11,176 nucleotides of DNA from Acidobacteriota bacterium (GCA_021814355.1 JAKAIJ010000072.1:1-11176), one strand, 5' to 3'; shown: positions 1 through 7,604, counted from the stretch's first letter. Notes: generated from the letters alone by a model not told the origin. Numbers and translations are program-made.

Positions 1-1
1 C

Positions 2-1042
2 AAGGCCAACCTGGCGCCCTCCCTGGCCATCCTGGCGGACGTCGTCCTCCGGCCCGGCTTCCCCGCCGAGGAGCTCGACCGCCAGCGCAAGAGCCGACTC
101 GTGTCGCTGACCCAGAGCGAGGACCGCCCCGAGTTCCTCGCCCAGGTGGCCCTCGCCCGGGTCCTCTGGGGCTCCGCGCCTTACGGGCACCTCCCCGAGG
201 GGACGAAACCAGGGCTGGAGGCGATCACCCGAGACGACCTGAACTCCTTCTGGTCCTCCTGCGCGGTCCCCTCCAACGTCACCCTGATCGCGGTCGGCGA
301 CGTCACCCGCGCCGAATTGGAGCCCGAGCTGGTCAAGGCTTTCGGCGGCTGGCGCGGCGGGAAGGCTCCGCCTCCGCCGTCCCCCGTCCCCGCGCAGCAC
401 GGCCGGCGCGCGGTCTACCTCGTGGACAAGCCCGGCGCCGCTCAGTCCATCGTCGGCGGAGGCTTGGTGGGCCCCGCCCGGTCCACGCCGGATTACCCCG
501 CCCTGCTCGCCGTGAACGGCGCCCTGGGCGGCACCTTCGTCAGCCGCGTCAACATGAACCTCCGGGAGAACAAGGGGTACACCTACGGAGCCCGCACCAG
601 CTTCCAGCTCCAGCGGGCGGGCGGCTCTTTCGTGGCCCAGGCTCCGGTGGCCACCAAGGTCACCGCCCCGGCCCTCCGGGAGCTCGTCGCGGAGATCTCG
701 GACTTCGTGGGCTCAAGACCCCTCACCGACCAGGAGCTGGCCTACTCGGCCGACACCTTCGTGAACGGCTACGCCCGGGGCTTCGAAACCGCCGGGGACA
801 TCGCCGCCAAGCTTGCCGAGGCGGCGGCCGACGATCTGCCCGACGGCGCCCTGGAGAGTCTCCCCGCGGAGGTGAAAGGGGTCGCCCTGGAGCCGGCCCG
901 GGCGGCGGCCCGCAAGTACCTCCTCCCCGGGAACCTCGCCATCCTCGTGGTGGGCGACAAGGCCGCTATTCTGCCCGAGCTGCAGAAGCTCGAGCTGGGG
1001 CCCATCGTCGAGCTCGACAAACAGGGGAACCCGGTGAAGTAG
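2..1042 (+). CDS. M16-family zinc metallopeptidase, C-terminal part (5' end outside window)
   Basis: The frame is open from base 2, so the gene begins before the window; the GTG at 101 is internal. The 346 visible codons begin with the end of the first M16 domain (LAPSLAILADVVLRPGFPAEEL, then a DRQR segment) and continue through the second domain (GSAPYGHLPEGT, the LIAVGDV strand, and the conserved RENKGYTYGA segment near codon 190). In M16 peptidases two similar domains close like a clam around a peptide. The HxxEH zinc site is in the first domain, so it would lie just upstream and cannot be confirmed. The Arg/Tyr segment of the second domain helps bind substrate backbone. The protein is probably periplasmic or secreted, but no signal peptide is visible. 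Bacterial M16B proteins are usually about 430 residues, so perhaps 80-120 residues are missing, unless this is the back half of a longer form. The family call is firm; the substrate is unknown. Confidence 0.9.
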   Translation, partial: KANLAPSLAILADVVLRPGFPAEELDRQRKSRLVSLTQSEDRPEFLAQVALARVLWGSAPYGHLPEGTKPGLEAITRDDLNSFWSSCAVPSNVTLIAVGDVTRAELEPELVKAFGGWRGGKAPPPPSPVPAQHGRRAVYLVDKPGAAQSIVGGGLVGPARSTPDYPALLAVNGALGGTFVSRVNMNLRENKGYTYGARTSFQLQRAGGSFVAQAPVATKVTAPALRELVAEISDFVGSRPLTDQELAYSADTFVNGYARGFETAGDIAAKLAEAAADDLPDGALESLPAEVKGVALEPARAAARKYLLPGNLAILVVGDKAAILPELQKLELGPIVELDKQGNPVK

Positions 1043-1050
1043 ACAGGGCC

Positions 1051-1073
1051 TCACCGCCGAGGCGCGGAGAAGG
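1051..1073 (+). repeat. Short purine-rich intergenic repeat, copy 1
   Basis: TCACCGCCGAGGCGCGGAG begins 9 bases after the peptidase stop codon. A related sequence (TCACCCGCCGAG followed by GCGCAGA-type units) lies in inverted orientation at 1161-1198 on the other side of the terminator hairpin. The shared core is TCACC(C)GCCGAG, followed by GCGC(A/G)GAG-like units. It looks like a dispersed intergenic repeat, but only these two imperfect copies are visible here, so the family status is an inference. Confidence 0.4.
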
Positions 1074-1098
1074 ACCTTCTTCAGTGGGACAGCTCTGA

Positions 1099-1136
1099 AA
1101 GAGAAGGGGCGAGCCGGGTGGCTCGCCTCTCTTCTT
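1099..1136. terminator. Probable bidirectional intrinsic terminator between convergent genes
   Basis: GGCGAGCC (1108-1115) and GGCTCGCC (1120-1127) form a perfect 8-bp stem around a GGGT loop. The stem extends outward with G-U, G-C and A-T pairs, one A/C mismatch at 1104/1131, and five more pairs out to 1099/1136. The outer arms are purine-rich on the left and TCTCTTCTT on the right. This gives a pyrimidine-rich tail for the upstream peptidase gene and a partly U-rich tail for the leftward efflux operon. The tail is not a pure T run, so efficiency is uncertain. The location between two converging stop codons (1042 and 1219) supports the call. Confidence 0.65.
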
Positions 1137-1160
1137 CCGAATGGCCGCCCTCCCGTCTTT

Positions 1161-1198
1161 CCCTCTGCGCTTCTGCGCCTCTGAGTCTCGGCGGGTGA
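1161..1198 (-). repeat. Short purine-rich intergenic repeat, copy 2 (inverted)
   Basis: On the minus strand this reads TCACCCGCCGAGACTCAGAG followed by GCGCAGAAGCGCAGAGGG. It contains the TCACC(C)GCCGAG core of the copy at 1051-1073 plus two closely spaced GCGCAGA units. It lies just past the stop codon of the TolC-like gene. The two copies face each other across the terminator. No coding function is apparent. Confidence 0.4.
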
Positions 1199-1218
1199 AC
1201 TCTTGTTTCCCTCGCGCT

Positions 1219-2661
1219 TCACTCCCCAAGTGTGCCCGTGGCCCATTTGAGGTTGGTCCGGGCCACCAGGTGGTCCCGGCGCGCCCGGGCCAGGTCGAGC
1301 CGGGCCTGACGCAGGTTGAGGGCCGCGTCCTCCACCTCGAGCTGGGTCTTCACGCCGTACTCGTACCCTTTCTCCGCCATGGCGAGGAGCTTCGCGGCCT
1401 GGGACTCGGTCCCGGACACCGCGGCCAGGATCTCGCCCGATTCGCGCACCGCGTCCACGGCGGCCCGAACCTGCACGGCGGCCTGGTCCCGCAGCTTCGC
1501 CAGGTCAATCTGCGCGCTGGTCAGGTCGCTTTGGGCCTCGAGCACTTGGCCGCGGGTACGCAGCCCGTCGAAGAGGGGCACCTTGAGGTAGACCCCCGCG
1601 CTCCAGAGGGGACCGTCCACGGCGTAGGGCCCGAAGGAGAGCCATTTATGGGCGTAGCTGGCGGAGAAGTCGAGCCGGGGCTTGTCGCCCGCGCGGGCGA
1701 TGCGTTTGAGCTCCTCGTAGACCTGCACCCGGTCGGCCTGAGCCTGGATGTCGGGGCGGCGCTGCCAGGCGGTGGCCAGCGCGGCGGCGTAGTCGGGGGG
1801 CGCGGAGACGGGCCCCTCCAGGCTCCCCGCTGCGTCCACCTCGTCCTGCTCCGGGCCCAAGAGGACCTGGAGCCGGAGCCGGGCGGCCCTCACCGCGTTT
1901 TCGGCGCGGAGGACCTCCGGGCGCGCGTTCTGGACGGCCACCTCGGCGGAGAGCACGTCGTAGTCGGTGGCGGTCCCGAGGGCATAGCGATTGCGCGCCT
2001 CCTCCTGGTGGCGCTCCTTCTGGACCAGGTTCTCCGCCGCCACCGACTCCAGCTCGCGGGCCAGCAGAACGTCGTAGAAAGCGGCCGTGACGTCGCGCCG
2101 CGCCGCCTGCCGGTAGAGCCGGAGCTGGTCCTCGGCGGAGGCGATGCCGTGCCGGGCGGCCCGGACCGTGGCCCCCACCTTGCCCCAGGCGAAGAGCACC
2201 TGGGTAAGGGAGGCGTCTACCGTCCGGGCGTCCTGGAGGGCCGGGAAGAGCCCTCCGGTGAGGGCCGACATGGTCCGGTCGCTGTCGCGGCGGACGCTCG
2301 CGTCTAGGGCGAGCTGAGGCAGGGCCGCGGCCCGCTCCTCCGCGTACTTGCCCCGGACCCACTCCCGGTAGGCCTCCGCCTTCTTCACGTCCCAGTTCTG
2401 CGCCTGGGCCAGGGCAAGCGCCTCCTCGAGGGTGAGCACCCGTGGCCCGCGGGGAAGCGCGGGCGGGTCGCGGAGCTCCTGGGCGTGCGGCGCCGCGCCG
2501 AAGAGCGCCACGGCCGCGAGGGCCGCGACCGCCGCAGAGACGCGCCGCGCCTCTCTCGCCCGCGCGTCGTCCCCTCGCCGGCTCGCCCGTCCGCTCGTCT
2601 GCCCATTTGTTCCTTGAACCCGCGCGCCCGCGTGCGCCCGCACCCATGCATGCCCCATCAT
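1219..2661 (-). CDS. TolC-like outer membrane efflux channel protein (last gene of RND operon)
   Basis: This encodes 480 residues and forms the outer-membrane and periplasmic exit duct of the pump. Two OEP repeats are visible: the first begins at LTLEEALALAQAQN (about 77-90) and runs to about 265; the second spans about 285-475 and includes the RRPDIQAQ helix, the KVPLFDGLRTRGQV strand-loop and a long C-terminal coiled-coil helix. The chosen ATG at 2661 overlaps the permease stop as ATGA and has GGAGGT (2668-2673) six bases upstream. A longer frame to 2703 would overlap the permease by 46 nt with no such site. The start is unusual in placing about 40 Arg/Gly-rich residues before the signal-peptide core (VSAAVAALAAVALFGAAPHA, residues 41-60), with likely cleavage near residue 60. 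The next in-frame start codon after GTG at codon 7 is inside that core (codon 51). No lipobox is visible. The family call is firm; the exact N-terminus is not. Confidence 0.92.
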   Translation of the reverse strand: MMGHAWVRAHAGARVQGTNGQTSGRASRRGDDARAREARRVSAAVAALAAVALFGAAPHAQELRDPPALPRGPRVLTLEEALALAQAQNWDVKKAEAYREWVRGKYAEERAAALPQLALDASVRRDSDRTMSALTGGLFPALQDARTVDASLTQVLFAWGKVGATVRAARHGIASAEDQLRLYRQAARRDVTAAFYDVLLARELESVAAENLVQKERHQEEARNRYALGTATDYDVLSAEVAVQNARPEVLRAENAVRAARLRLQVLLGPEQDEVDAAGSLEGPVSAPPDYAAALATAWQRRPDIQAQADRVQVYEELKRIARAGDKPRLDFSASYAHKWLSFGPYAVDGPLWSAGVYLKVPLFDGLRTRGQVLEAQSDLTSAQIDLAKLRDQAAVQVRAAVDAVRESGEILAAVSGTESQAAKLLAMAEKGYEYGVKTQLEVEDAALNLRQARLDLARARRDHLVARTNLKWATGTLGE

Positions 2662-5600
2662 GATTCCACCTCCGGGGTTCCAGCCCATTTCCGGTGGACC
2701 CATCCGGCGAAATCGTCGAGAAGGGTGTAGACCACGGGGACCACCAGGAGGGTGAGCAGGGTCGAGGTGACGAGCCCGCCCACCACGGCCCGGGCCATGG
2801 GGGCGCGCATCTCGGCGCCCTGGCCGATGGCCAGCGCCAGGGGCAGCATGCCGAAGATCATGGCGGCGGTGGTCATCATGATGGGCCGCAGCCGGGTGCG
2901 CCCCGCGCGGATGATCGCCTCGCGCCGGTCCATCCCCTGGCGCCTCAGGACCTTGGCGAAGTCCACCAGGAGGATCGCGTTCTTGGTCACCAGCCCCATC
3001 AGCAGGATGAGTCCGATGAGCGACATGATGTTGGTGGTGTCCCCCGTGAGGGTGAGCATGCCCGCCATCCCCACCACCGAGAGCGGCAGCGAGAGCATGA
3101 TGGCGAGCGGGTCAATGAAGGACTCGAACTGGGCCGCGAGGATGAGGTAGACGAAGACCACCGCGAGGATGAGCGCCTCGAACATGTAGCCGAAGGACTC
3201 CACCATCGCCTCCGTGTCCCCCGACATGACGATGCGGTAGCCCGGTTCCATGGGGATGCGCGACGCCGCCTCCATGACCCTCGCCCCGGCGGTGCCCAGC
3301 GGCAGGCGGTCCAGGTTGGCGCTCAGGACCACCTGGCGGCTCAGGTCCTGGCGGCTGATCTCCGCGGGGGTGGCGGCCCGCTGGACGGTCACCAGGTCCG
3401 CGAGGGGGACCAGCGCGACCTTCCCCTCGGGCCCGGGGACCGAGAGCCGTAGGTCCCCCACCTGGGAGACGTCCTGGCGGAGCGCCTCGTGCAGGCGCAC
3501 GCGCACGCCGACGGCCTCGCCCTCCTCGTCCTCGTAGGTGGTGACCACCTCCCCTCCCACGAGGGCGCCCACCGCGCGCACCACCTCGGCGGTGGAGACC
3601 CCCGCCTGGGCGGCGCGCTCCCGGTCCACCACCAGCCGGTATTCGGGGAGGTCCAGCTCCATGGAGGCGTCCAGGTCCACGATCCCCCTCACTTTGTAGA
3701 GCTCCTCCTTCAGCCGCGCCGCGTAGGCCTTGAGCTTGGGGATCTCCTCGCCCTTCACCAGCACCTGGAGCGGCTTCTGCATGGTGTCGGGGTCGTCCTC
3801 CACGGAAAGCCGCACGCCGGGCAGGGACTCGAGCCTCTCGCGCACCCGCGGAAGGAGCTGGGCCTGGCTGCGGGAGCGCTCGGAGCGGGGCGTGAGCTTC
3901 ACGAAGACGTAGGCGTCGCGCACGGTGTCCGTGTCGCCGGCGCCGAGGGCCCCGTAGGTGCGGGCTACCTCGGGGAAGGAGCGCAGGGCCGCCAGCACGG
4001 CCGCCATGCGGTCCCGCCCCTCGCGGAGGGAGGCGTCCGGCGCCGTCTTGAAGCGCACGACGAACTCGCCCTTGTCGAAGGGCGGCATGAACTCGCTCTC
4101 GAGGGAGCCGAAGAGGGCCACCCCCGCGACGAACGAGGCGAGCGCCACGAAGAAGACCGTCTTGCGGTGGTCCAGCGCCCACCCGATGACCGCCGTGTAC
4201 CGGTCCGCCGTCCGGTCGAACCAGCCGTTGAACCGGTCGAGGACCCGCGCCACGAGGTGGCGGCGCCCCTTGCGCTCGATGTCGGGATCGTACCAGCGCG
4301 AGGAGAGCATGGGGTCCAGGGTGAAGGAGACGAAGAGCGACACCAGCACCGCGAAGGCCACCGTGAGGCCGAACTGGAAGAAGAACCGGCCGATGATCCC
4401 CTTCATGAAGGCCACGGGGATGAAGACGGCCATGATGGAGAGCGAGGTGGCGAGGACGGCAAGGCCGATCTCGGAGGTCCCCTCCCGCGCGGCGGTGAAG
4501 TGGTCCTGCCCGCGCTCGAGGTGGCGCACGATGTTCTCCCGCACCACGATGGCGTCGTCAATGAGCAGGCCGATGGCGAGCGACAGGGCCATCAGGGTCA
4601 TGACGTTCAGCGTCATGTTCAGGAAGTACATGGCGATGAACGAGGAGACGACCGAGATGGGGAGGGTGAGCCCGGTGATGACCGTGGAGCGCCAGGAGTT
4701 GAGGAAGCAGAAGACGATGAAGATCGTCAGCAGTCCCCCGATGACCAGCGTGTTGCGCACGTCCTCCACCGACTCGCGGATCATGACCGAGCTGTCGCGC
4801 ACCACCCGAAGGGAGGTTCCGGGGGGAAGCTCGGCCTTGAGCTTCTCCACCTCCCGGAGCACGGCGTCCACGGTGCCCACCACGTTGGCCTTGGACTGCT
4901 TGAGAATGTCGAGGGCCACCGCGGGGGCGCCGTCAATAACCGCAAGGGACCGCGGTTCCTCCACGCCGTCCACGACCCGCGCCACCTCGGAGAGCGCCAC
5001 GGGGTGGTCCCCGCGCCGGGCGATGACCATGGACTCGAAGCCGGACACCTCGGCGGGCTTGCCCGAGATGCGCAGGGGGACCTCGCTCCCGCCTCGGTCG
5101 AGGCGGCCCAGCGGGGTGTTGACGTTCTCCCGCGCCAGCCCGGCGATCACCTCGTCCATGCCGAGGCCGAGCGCCTCGGCCCGCGCGGGGTCCACCTCGA
5201 CCCGGACCTCGCGCTTAGACTGGCCCACCAGCTTCACCTTCCCCACGCCGGCAATGTTCTCCAGGCGCCGCTTCAGCCGGCGGTCGGCGAGGGTGGTGAG
5301 GTCGCGCGGGGAGAGCGCCTCGGAGCGCACCGCCAGCGACAGGATGGGCATGGCGTTGAAGTCGAGCTTCTGGATGACGGGCTCCTCGATGCCCTGGGGA
5401 AGCTCCTGGCGGATGGCGTTGATCTTGGCCCGCGCCTCCTGGGTGGCCTCGTTCACCCTCACGTTCAGCTCGAACTCCACCATGACCGTGGAGAGCCCCT
5501 CGCGGGAGGTGGAGTAGACGTGCTTCACGCCGGGAATGGGGTTGACCGCCTCCTCGATGCGCTTGGAGACCTCGCGCTCCACCGTCTCGGGGGCCGCCCC

Positions 5601-5756
5601 CGAGAAGACGGTGAAGATGGAGAGGACGGGGATCTCCACGTCGGGGAAAAGGTCTATGGCCAGCCGCCGGTAGGAGAAGAGCCCGAGGGTGAGCAGGGCC
5701 AGCATGAGGACGGTGGCGAAAACCGGGCGTTTGATGGAGAGGTTCGAGAGGAACAT
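2658..5756 (-). CDS. RND multidrug efflux permease, AcrB/HAE1-type
   Basis: At 1032 residues this is a full-length inner-membrane proton/substrate antiporter, usual for HAE1 permeases (about 1020-1050). It starts with SIKRPVFATVLML and has a first transmembrane helix at about 11-28. Then come the porter/docking domain with FSGAAPETVE near 51-60, and helices 2-6 at about 335-480, including IGLLIDDAIVVREN with the paired Asp 400-401 that carries protons. A helix at about 533-550 and the second periplasmic loop follow, then helices 8-12 at about 860-1015, including GLVTKNAILLVDFAK with Lys925 in the place of the proton-relay Lys of AcrB. All expected catalytic charges are present, so it looks functional. 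The ATG at 5756 has GGGAG about 8 bases upstream. It lies 57 nt after the adaptor gene and overlaps the channel gene by 4 nt. HAE1 members export hydrophobic compounds such as drugs, bile salts or solvents; the actual substrate cannot be inferred. Confidence 0.96.
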   Translation of the reverse strand: MFLSNLSIKRPVFATVLMLALLTLGLFSYRRLAIDLFPDVEIPVLSIFTVFSGAAPETVEREVSKRIEEAVNPIPGVKHVYSTSREGLSTVMVEFELNVRVNEATQEARAKINAIRQELPQGIEEPVIQKLDFNAMPILSLAVRSEALSPRDLTTLADRRLKRRLENIAGVGKVKLVGQSKREVRVEVDPARAEALGLGMDEVIAGLARENVNTPLGRLDRGGSEVPLRISGKPAEVSGFESMVIARRGDHPVALSEVARVVDGVEEPRSLAVIDGAPAVALDILKQSKANVVGTVDAVLREVEKLKAELPPGTSLRVVRDSSVMIRESVEDVRNTLVIGGLLTIFIVFCFLNSWRSTVITGLTLPISVVSSFIAMYFLNMTLNVMTLMALSLAIGLLIDDAIVVRENIVRHLERGQDHFTAAREGTSEIGLAVLATSLSIMAVFIPVAFMKGIIGRFFFQFGLTVAFAVLVSLFVSFTLDPMLSSRWYDPDIERKGRRHLVARVLDRFNGWFDRTADRYTAVIGWALDHRKTVFFVALASFVAGVALFGSLESEFMPPFDKGEFVVRFKTAPDASLREGRDRMAAVLAALRSFPEVARTYGALGAGDTDTVRDAYVFVKLTPRSERSRSQAQLLPRVRERLESLPGVRLSVEDDPDTMQKPLQVLVKGEEIPKLKAYAARLKEELYKVRGIVDLDASMELDLPEYRLVVDRERAAQAGVSTAEVVRAVGALVGGEVVTTYEDEEGEAVGVRVRLHEALRQDVSQVGDLRLSVPGPEGKVALVPLADLVTVQRAATPAEISRQDLSRQVVLSANLDRLPLGTAGARVMEAASRIPMEPGYRIVMSGDTEAMVESFGYMFEALILAVVFVYLILAAQFESFIDPLAIMLSLPLSVVGMAGMLTLTGDTTNIMSLIGLILLMGLVTKNAILLVDFAKVLRRQGMDRREAIIRAGRTRLRPIMMTTAAMIFGMLPLALAIGQGAEMRAPMARAVVGGLVTSTLLTLLVVPVVYTLLDDFAGWVHRKWAGTPEVES
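2668..2673 (-). promoter_or_regulatory. Ribosome binding site deciding the TolC-like gene start
   Basis: GGAGGT on the minus strand lies inside the last codons of the permease gene, six bases before the ATG of the ATGA overlap. A consensus site at this spacing is the main argument for start 2661 over the longer frame. It fits translational coupling of the two genes. Confidence 0.75.
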
Positions 5757-5813
5757 GGCTGGCTCCCAGAGATCGTGGACCCCGAAGCGCGGGGCGCGTC
5801 CTTCCCGCGGGGG

Positions 5814-6860
5814 TCAGCCGCCCGTCACCTGCACCCGGTCGCCGTCCCGGAGGTTGAAGGCGCCCCGCGTGGCCACCTTCTCGCCCGCTGAGAGCCCCTC
5901 CCGGACCTCCACCGCGTCGCCCGCGGCGGCCCCCGTCTTCACGACCCGCCGGCGCGCCACGCCGCCCTCCACCACGAAGAGCTCTCCCGTGCCCGCCTGG
6001 AGGTCCCAGGCGAGAAGCGCCGCGCGGGGAACCTGGAGCACCGCCGCCCTCAAGCCGGTCTCGATGCGGCCCCTCACGAAGAGCTCGGCCTTCAGGGCGT
6101 CGTCGGGATTGGGGACCTCCGCCACCACCTTCACGGCGCGGCTCGCGGGGTCGGCGGCCGGGTTAATGAAGGCCACCTGCCCCCGGAAGGTCCGCCCCGG
6201 CAGGGCGTCCGTGGTGAACACGAGCGCCTGGCCCACCGCCACCGAGGCGATGCGGGAGGAGGGGACGGTGACGGTCAGGTCAAAGCGCCGCAGGTCCACG
6301 ACGCGAAAGAGCGGCTTGTCGGTGGCCAAGTCCCCGACGCTCACGGCACGCGAGGCCACGACCCCGTCCATGGGGGCGCGGATGGCGGTCTTGTCGGCCC
6401 GGGCCTGAGCCGCCACGAGGGCGGCCCGCGCGGCGTCCCGCGCGGTCTGGGCCTCCTCCAGCCCCTGCGTGGTCATGAGCCCCGCCTCCTTGAGCTTCAG
6501 CGCCCGCTCGTACTCCCTCTCGGCGCGGTCCGCGGCGGCCTTCGCCTGGAGCCGGCCGGCCTCGGCCTCCCGGGAGTCCAGCCTCGCAAGGAGCTGGCCC
6601 TTTTTCACGGGAACCCACTCGGTCACGAGCACCGCCGTCACCGTTCCCGGATACTCGGCCTTCACGTCCGCGGCGGACTTGGGGGTGAGCACCCCCACCA
6701 CTTCGAGGCCCTCCTTCAGGTCGGCGGCGGCGGCCGCGGCCGCTTCGATGGCGACAGGAGGCCGCGCGGCTTCGGTCTGGTCCGAAGCTTTCTGGGAGCA
6801 AGCCGCGGCGGCGCAGAGCGCCGCGAGGGCCGCAGGGACGAGGATCGGCCGGAGGGTCAT
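5814..6860 (-). CDS. Periplasmic adaptor (membrane-fusion protein) of the RND efflux pump
   Basis: This 348-residue adaptor of the HlyD/AcrA family joins the permease to the outer-membrane channel. It begins with a signal sequence (PILVPAALAALCAAAAC). Cys21 could be lipidated as in AcrA, but the AAAC box lacks the usual Leu at -3, so lipoprotein status is tentative. In order: a biotinyl-lipoyl half-domain (about 62-96, with PGTVTAVLV and VKKGQLLARLDS), a helical hairpin (about 97-155, Ala/Glu/Arg-rich coiled coil), the second lipoyl half (about 156-187, AIRAPMDGVVASRAVSVGD), a beta-barrel (about 190-270) and a membrane-proximal C-terminal domain. The ATG at 6860 overlaps the TetR stop as ATGA and has AAAGGAG (6868-6874) seven bases upstream. 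A frame extended to 7016 would be read through the regulator gene and was discarded. Its length is slightly under AcrA (about 397) but usual for the family. Confidence 0.94.
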   Translation of the reverse strand: MTLRPILVPAALAALCAAAACSQKASDQTEAARPPVAIEAAAAAAADLKEGLEVVGVLTPKSAADVKAEYPGTVTAVLVTEWVPVKKGQLLARLDSREAEAGRLQAKAAADRAEREYERALKLKEAGLMTTQGLEEAQTARDAARAALVAAQARADKTAIRAPMDGVVASRAVSVGDLATDKPLFRVVDLRRFDLTVTVPSSRIASVAVGQALVFTTDALPGRTFRGQVAFINPAADPASRAVKVVAEVPNPDDALKAELFVRGRIETGLRAAVLQVPRAALLAWDLQAGTGELFVVEGGVARRRVVKTGAAAGDAVEVREGLSAGEKVATRGAFNLRDGDRVQVTGG

Positions 6861-7531
6861 CGTCGGACTCCTTTCTTCTCGGGCCGGGCGGCGGGCACCG
6901 CGACGCCGTTGAAAACCGCGCGCAGGAGCCGCTCGAGCCCCGCGGGCCCGGGCGAGAGCTCGGGGTGGCACAGCTCCACCTCCATGGCGATGTTGAGGGC
7001 GCCGATGACGGCCCACATGGCGTCCTCCACCCGCATCCGCCGCACCTCTCCCGCTTGCATCCCCTCCTCCAGCAGCGCCCGAAGCTGGCCCTGAAAGCGC
7101 AGGTGGTAGGCGTCGAAATCGAAAGCGGGCGCCCCCTGCGGAGGGCCGTAATAGATGGCATACATGACCCGCGCCACCTTCAGGTTCCGCCGGAAAAGGT
7201 CGTAGTTGCGGGCGCAGAGATGGAAGATCCGCCCCACGGCGCTTCCCGCGGACTCCCGGGCCTCCACGAGGGTCTGCTCGGCCTGGGCGAAGGCCGTCCC
7301 CATGAGCGCCAGGTAGATGCCCTCCTTGCTGCCGTAGTAGTAGTAGAGGGCGGGTTTGCTCACCCCCGCCACGGCGACGATCTCGCGCACCGTGGTGGCC
7401 GCGTACCCCTTTCGGTCGAAGAGGTCGGCGGCCGCGTCGAGGAGTTTGCCGCGCACGGTGGCGTCGCAGGCCGGAGCCCCGGCGGGCCGGGCTTTTCGAG
7501 AGGGGGAAGCGTGGGGTCTGGCGCGTTTCAT
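6857..7531 (-). CDS. TetR/AcrR-family transcriptional regulator, first gene of the efflux operon
   Basis: This 224-residue protein has the TetR N-terminal DNA-binding domain at about 25-75: helix 1 RGKLLDAAADLFDRKGY, then the helix-turn-helix TTVREIVAVAGVSKPALYYY followed by GSKEGIY. The remaining ~145 residues form the variable ligand-binding and dimerisation domain. About 23 Arg/Lys/Pro-rich residues precede the domain, a common disordered or DNA-contacting extension. In this family the protein usually represses the adjacent pump genes until a ligand binds. Here the regulator is the promoter-proximal gene, co-directional with the pump and 4 nt overlapped with the adaptor, so repressor and pump should be co-transcribed and autoregulated. 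A 16-bp palindrome over the start region (7563-7578) is the likely operator. The ATG at 7531 has only a weak purine site (CGGAC) ahead of it, so initiation may be inefficient; no better in-frame start is obvious. The ligand is unknown. Confidence 0.93.
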   Translation of the reverse strand: MKRARPHASPSRKARPAGAPACDATVRGKLLDAAADLFDRKGYAATTVREIVAVAGVSKPALYYYYGSKEGIYLALMGTAFAQAEQTLVEARESAGSAVGRIFHLCARNYDLFRRNLKVARVMYAIYYGPPQGAPAFDFDAYHLRFQGQLRALLEEGMQAGEVRRMRVEDAMWAVIGALNIAMEVELCHPELSPGPAGLERLLRAVFNGVAVPAARPEKKGVRR

Positions 7532-7562
7532 CGTCCGAGTCGGCCGCGTCCCGCGGCCATCC

Positions 7563-7578
7563 TACCTACCGGTAAGTA
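7563..7578. promoter_or_regulatory. Probable TetR-family operator (16-bp palindrome)
   Basis: TACCTACCGGTAAGTA is symmetrical about the central CC|GG, with perfect TACCGGTA at 7567-7574 and matching TAC/GTA outer arms; only the C/A pair at 7566/7575 breaks it. It overlaps the last bases of the -10 box and the predicted transcription start of the leftward operon, an ideal repressor position. Binding by the neighbouring regulator is inferred from position and symmetry. Confidence 0.65.
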
Positions 7579-7604
7579 TACTTCCGAAGCCTCCAGGCGG
7601 TCAA
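7575..7604 (-). promoter_or_regulatory. Sigma-70-type promoter of the efflux operon
   Basis: On the minus strand, TTGACC (7604-7599) and TATACT (7580-7575) are separated by 18 bases. Each hexamer is a close match to TTGACA and TATAAT. Transcription should start near 7568, giving a leader of about 37 nt before the regulator's ATG at 7531. The locally AT-richer sequence stands out from the GC-rich surroundings. Confidence 0.7.

Noticed and set aside
101..1042. GTG at 101 as the true start of the M16 peptidase
   Set aside because: The frame continues to the window edge with M16-like sequence (ILADVVLRPGFPAEEL), so the codon is internal.
1141..2307. 388-codon + strand frame across the terminator region and TolC-like gene
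   Set aside because: Antisense shadow of the efflux channel gene, with no recognisable family.
1219..2703. Longer TolC-like frame starting at 2703
   Set aside because: It would overlap the permease by 46 nt, while the ATGA start at 2661 has a consensus ribosome binding site.
3489..5891. 800-codon open frame on the + strand opposite the RND permease
   Set aside because: Its translation is a His/Gly/Glu/Arg-rich composition typical of an antisense frame in GC-rich DNA, and the minus strand encodes an intact permease with all family motifs.
5814..7016. Longer 400-codon version of the adaptor starting at 7016
   Set aside because: The first 52 codons are out-of-frame regulator sequence; the ATG at 6860 has AAAGGAG upstream and a signal sequence right after it.
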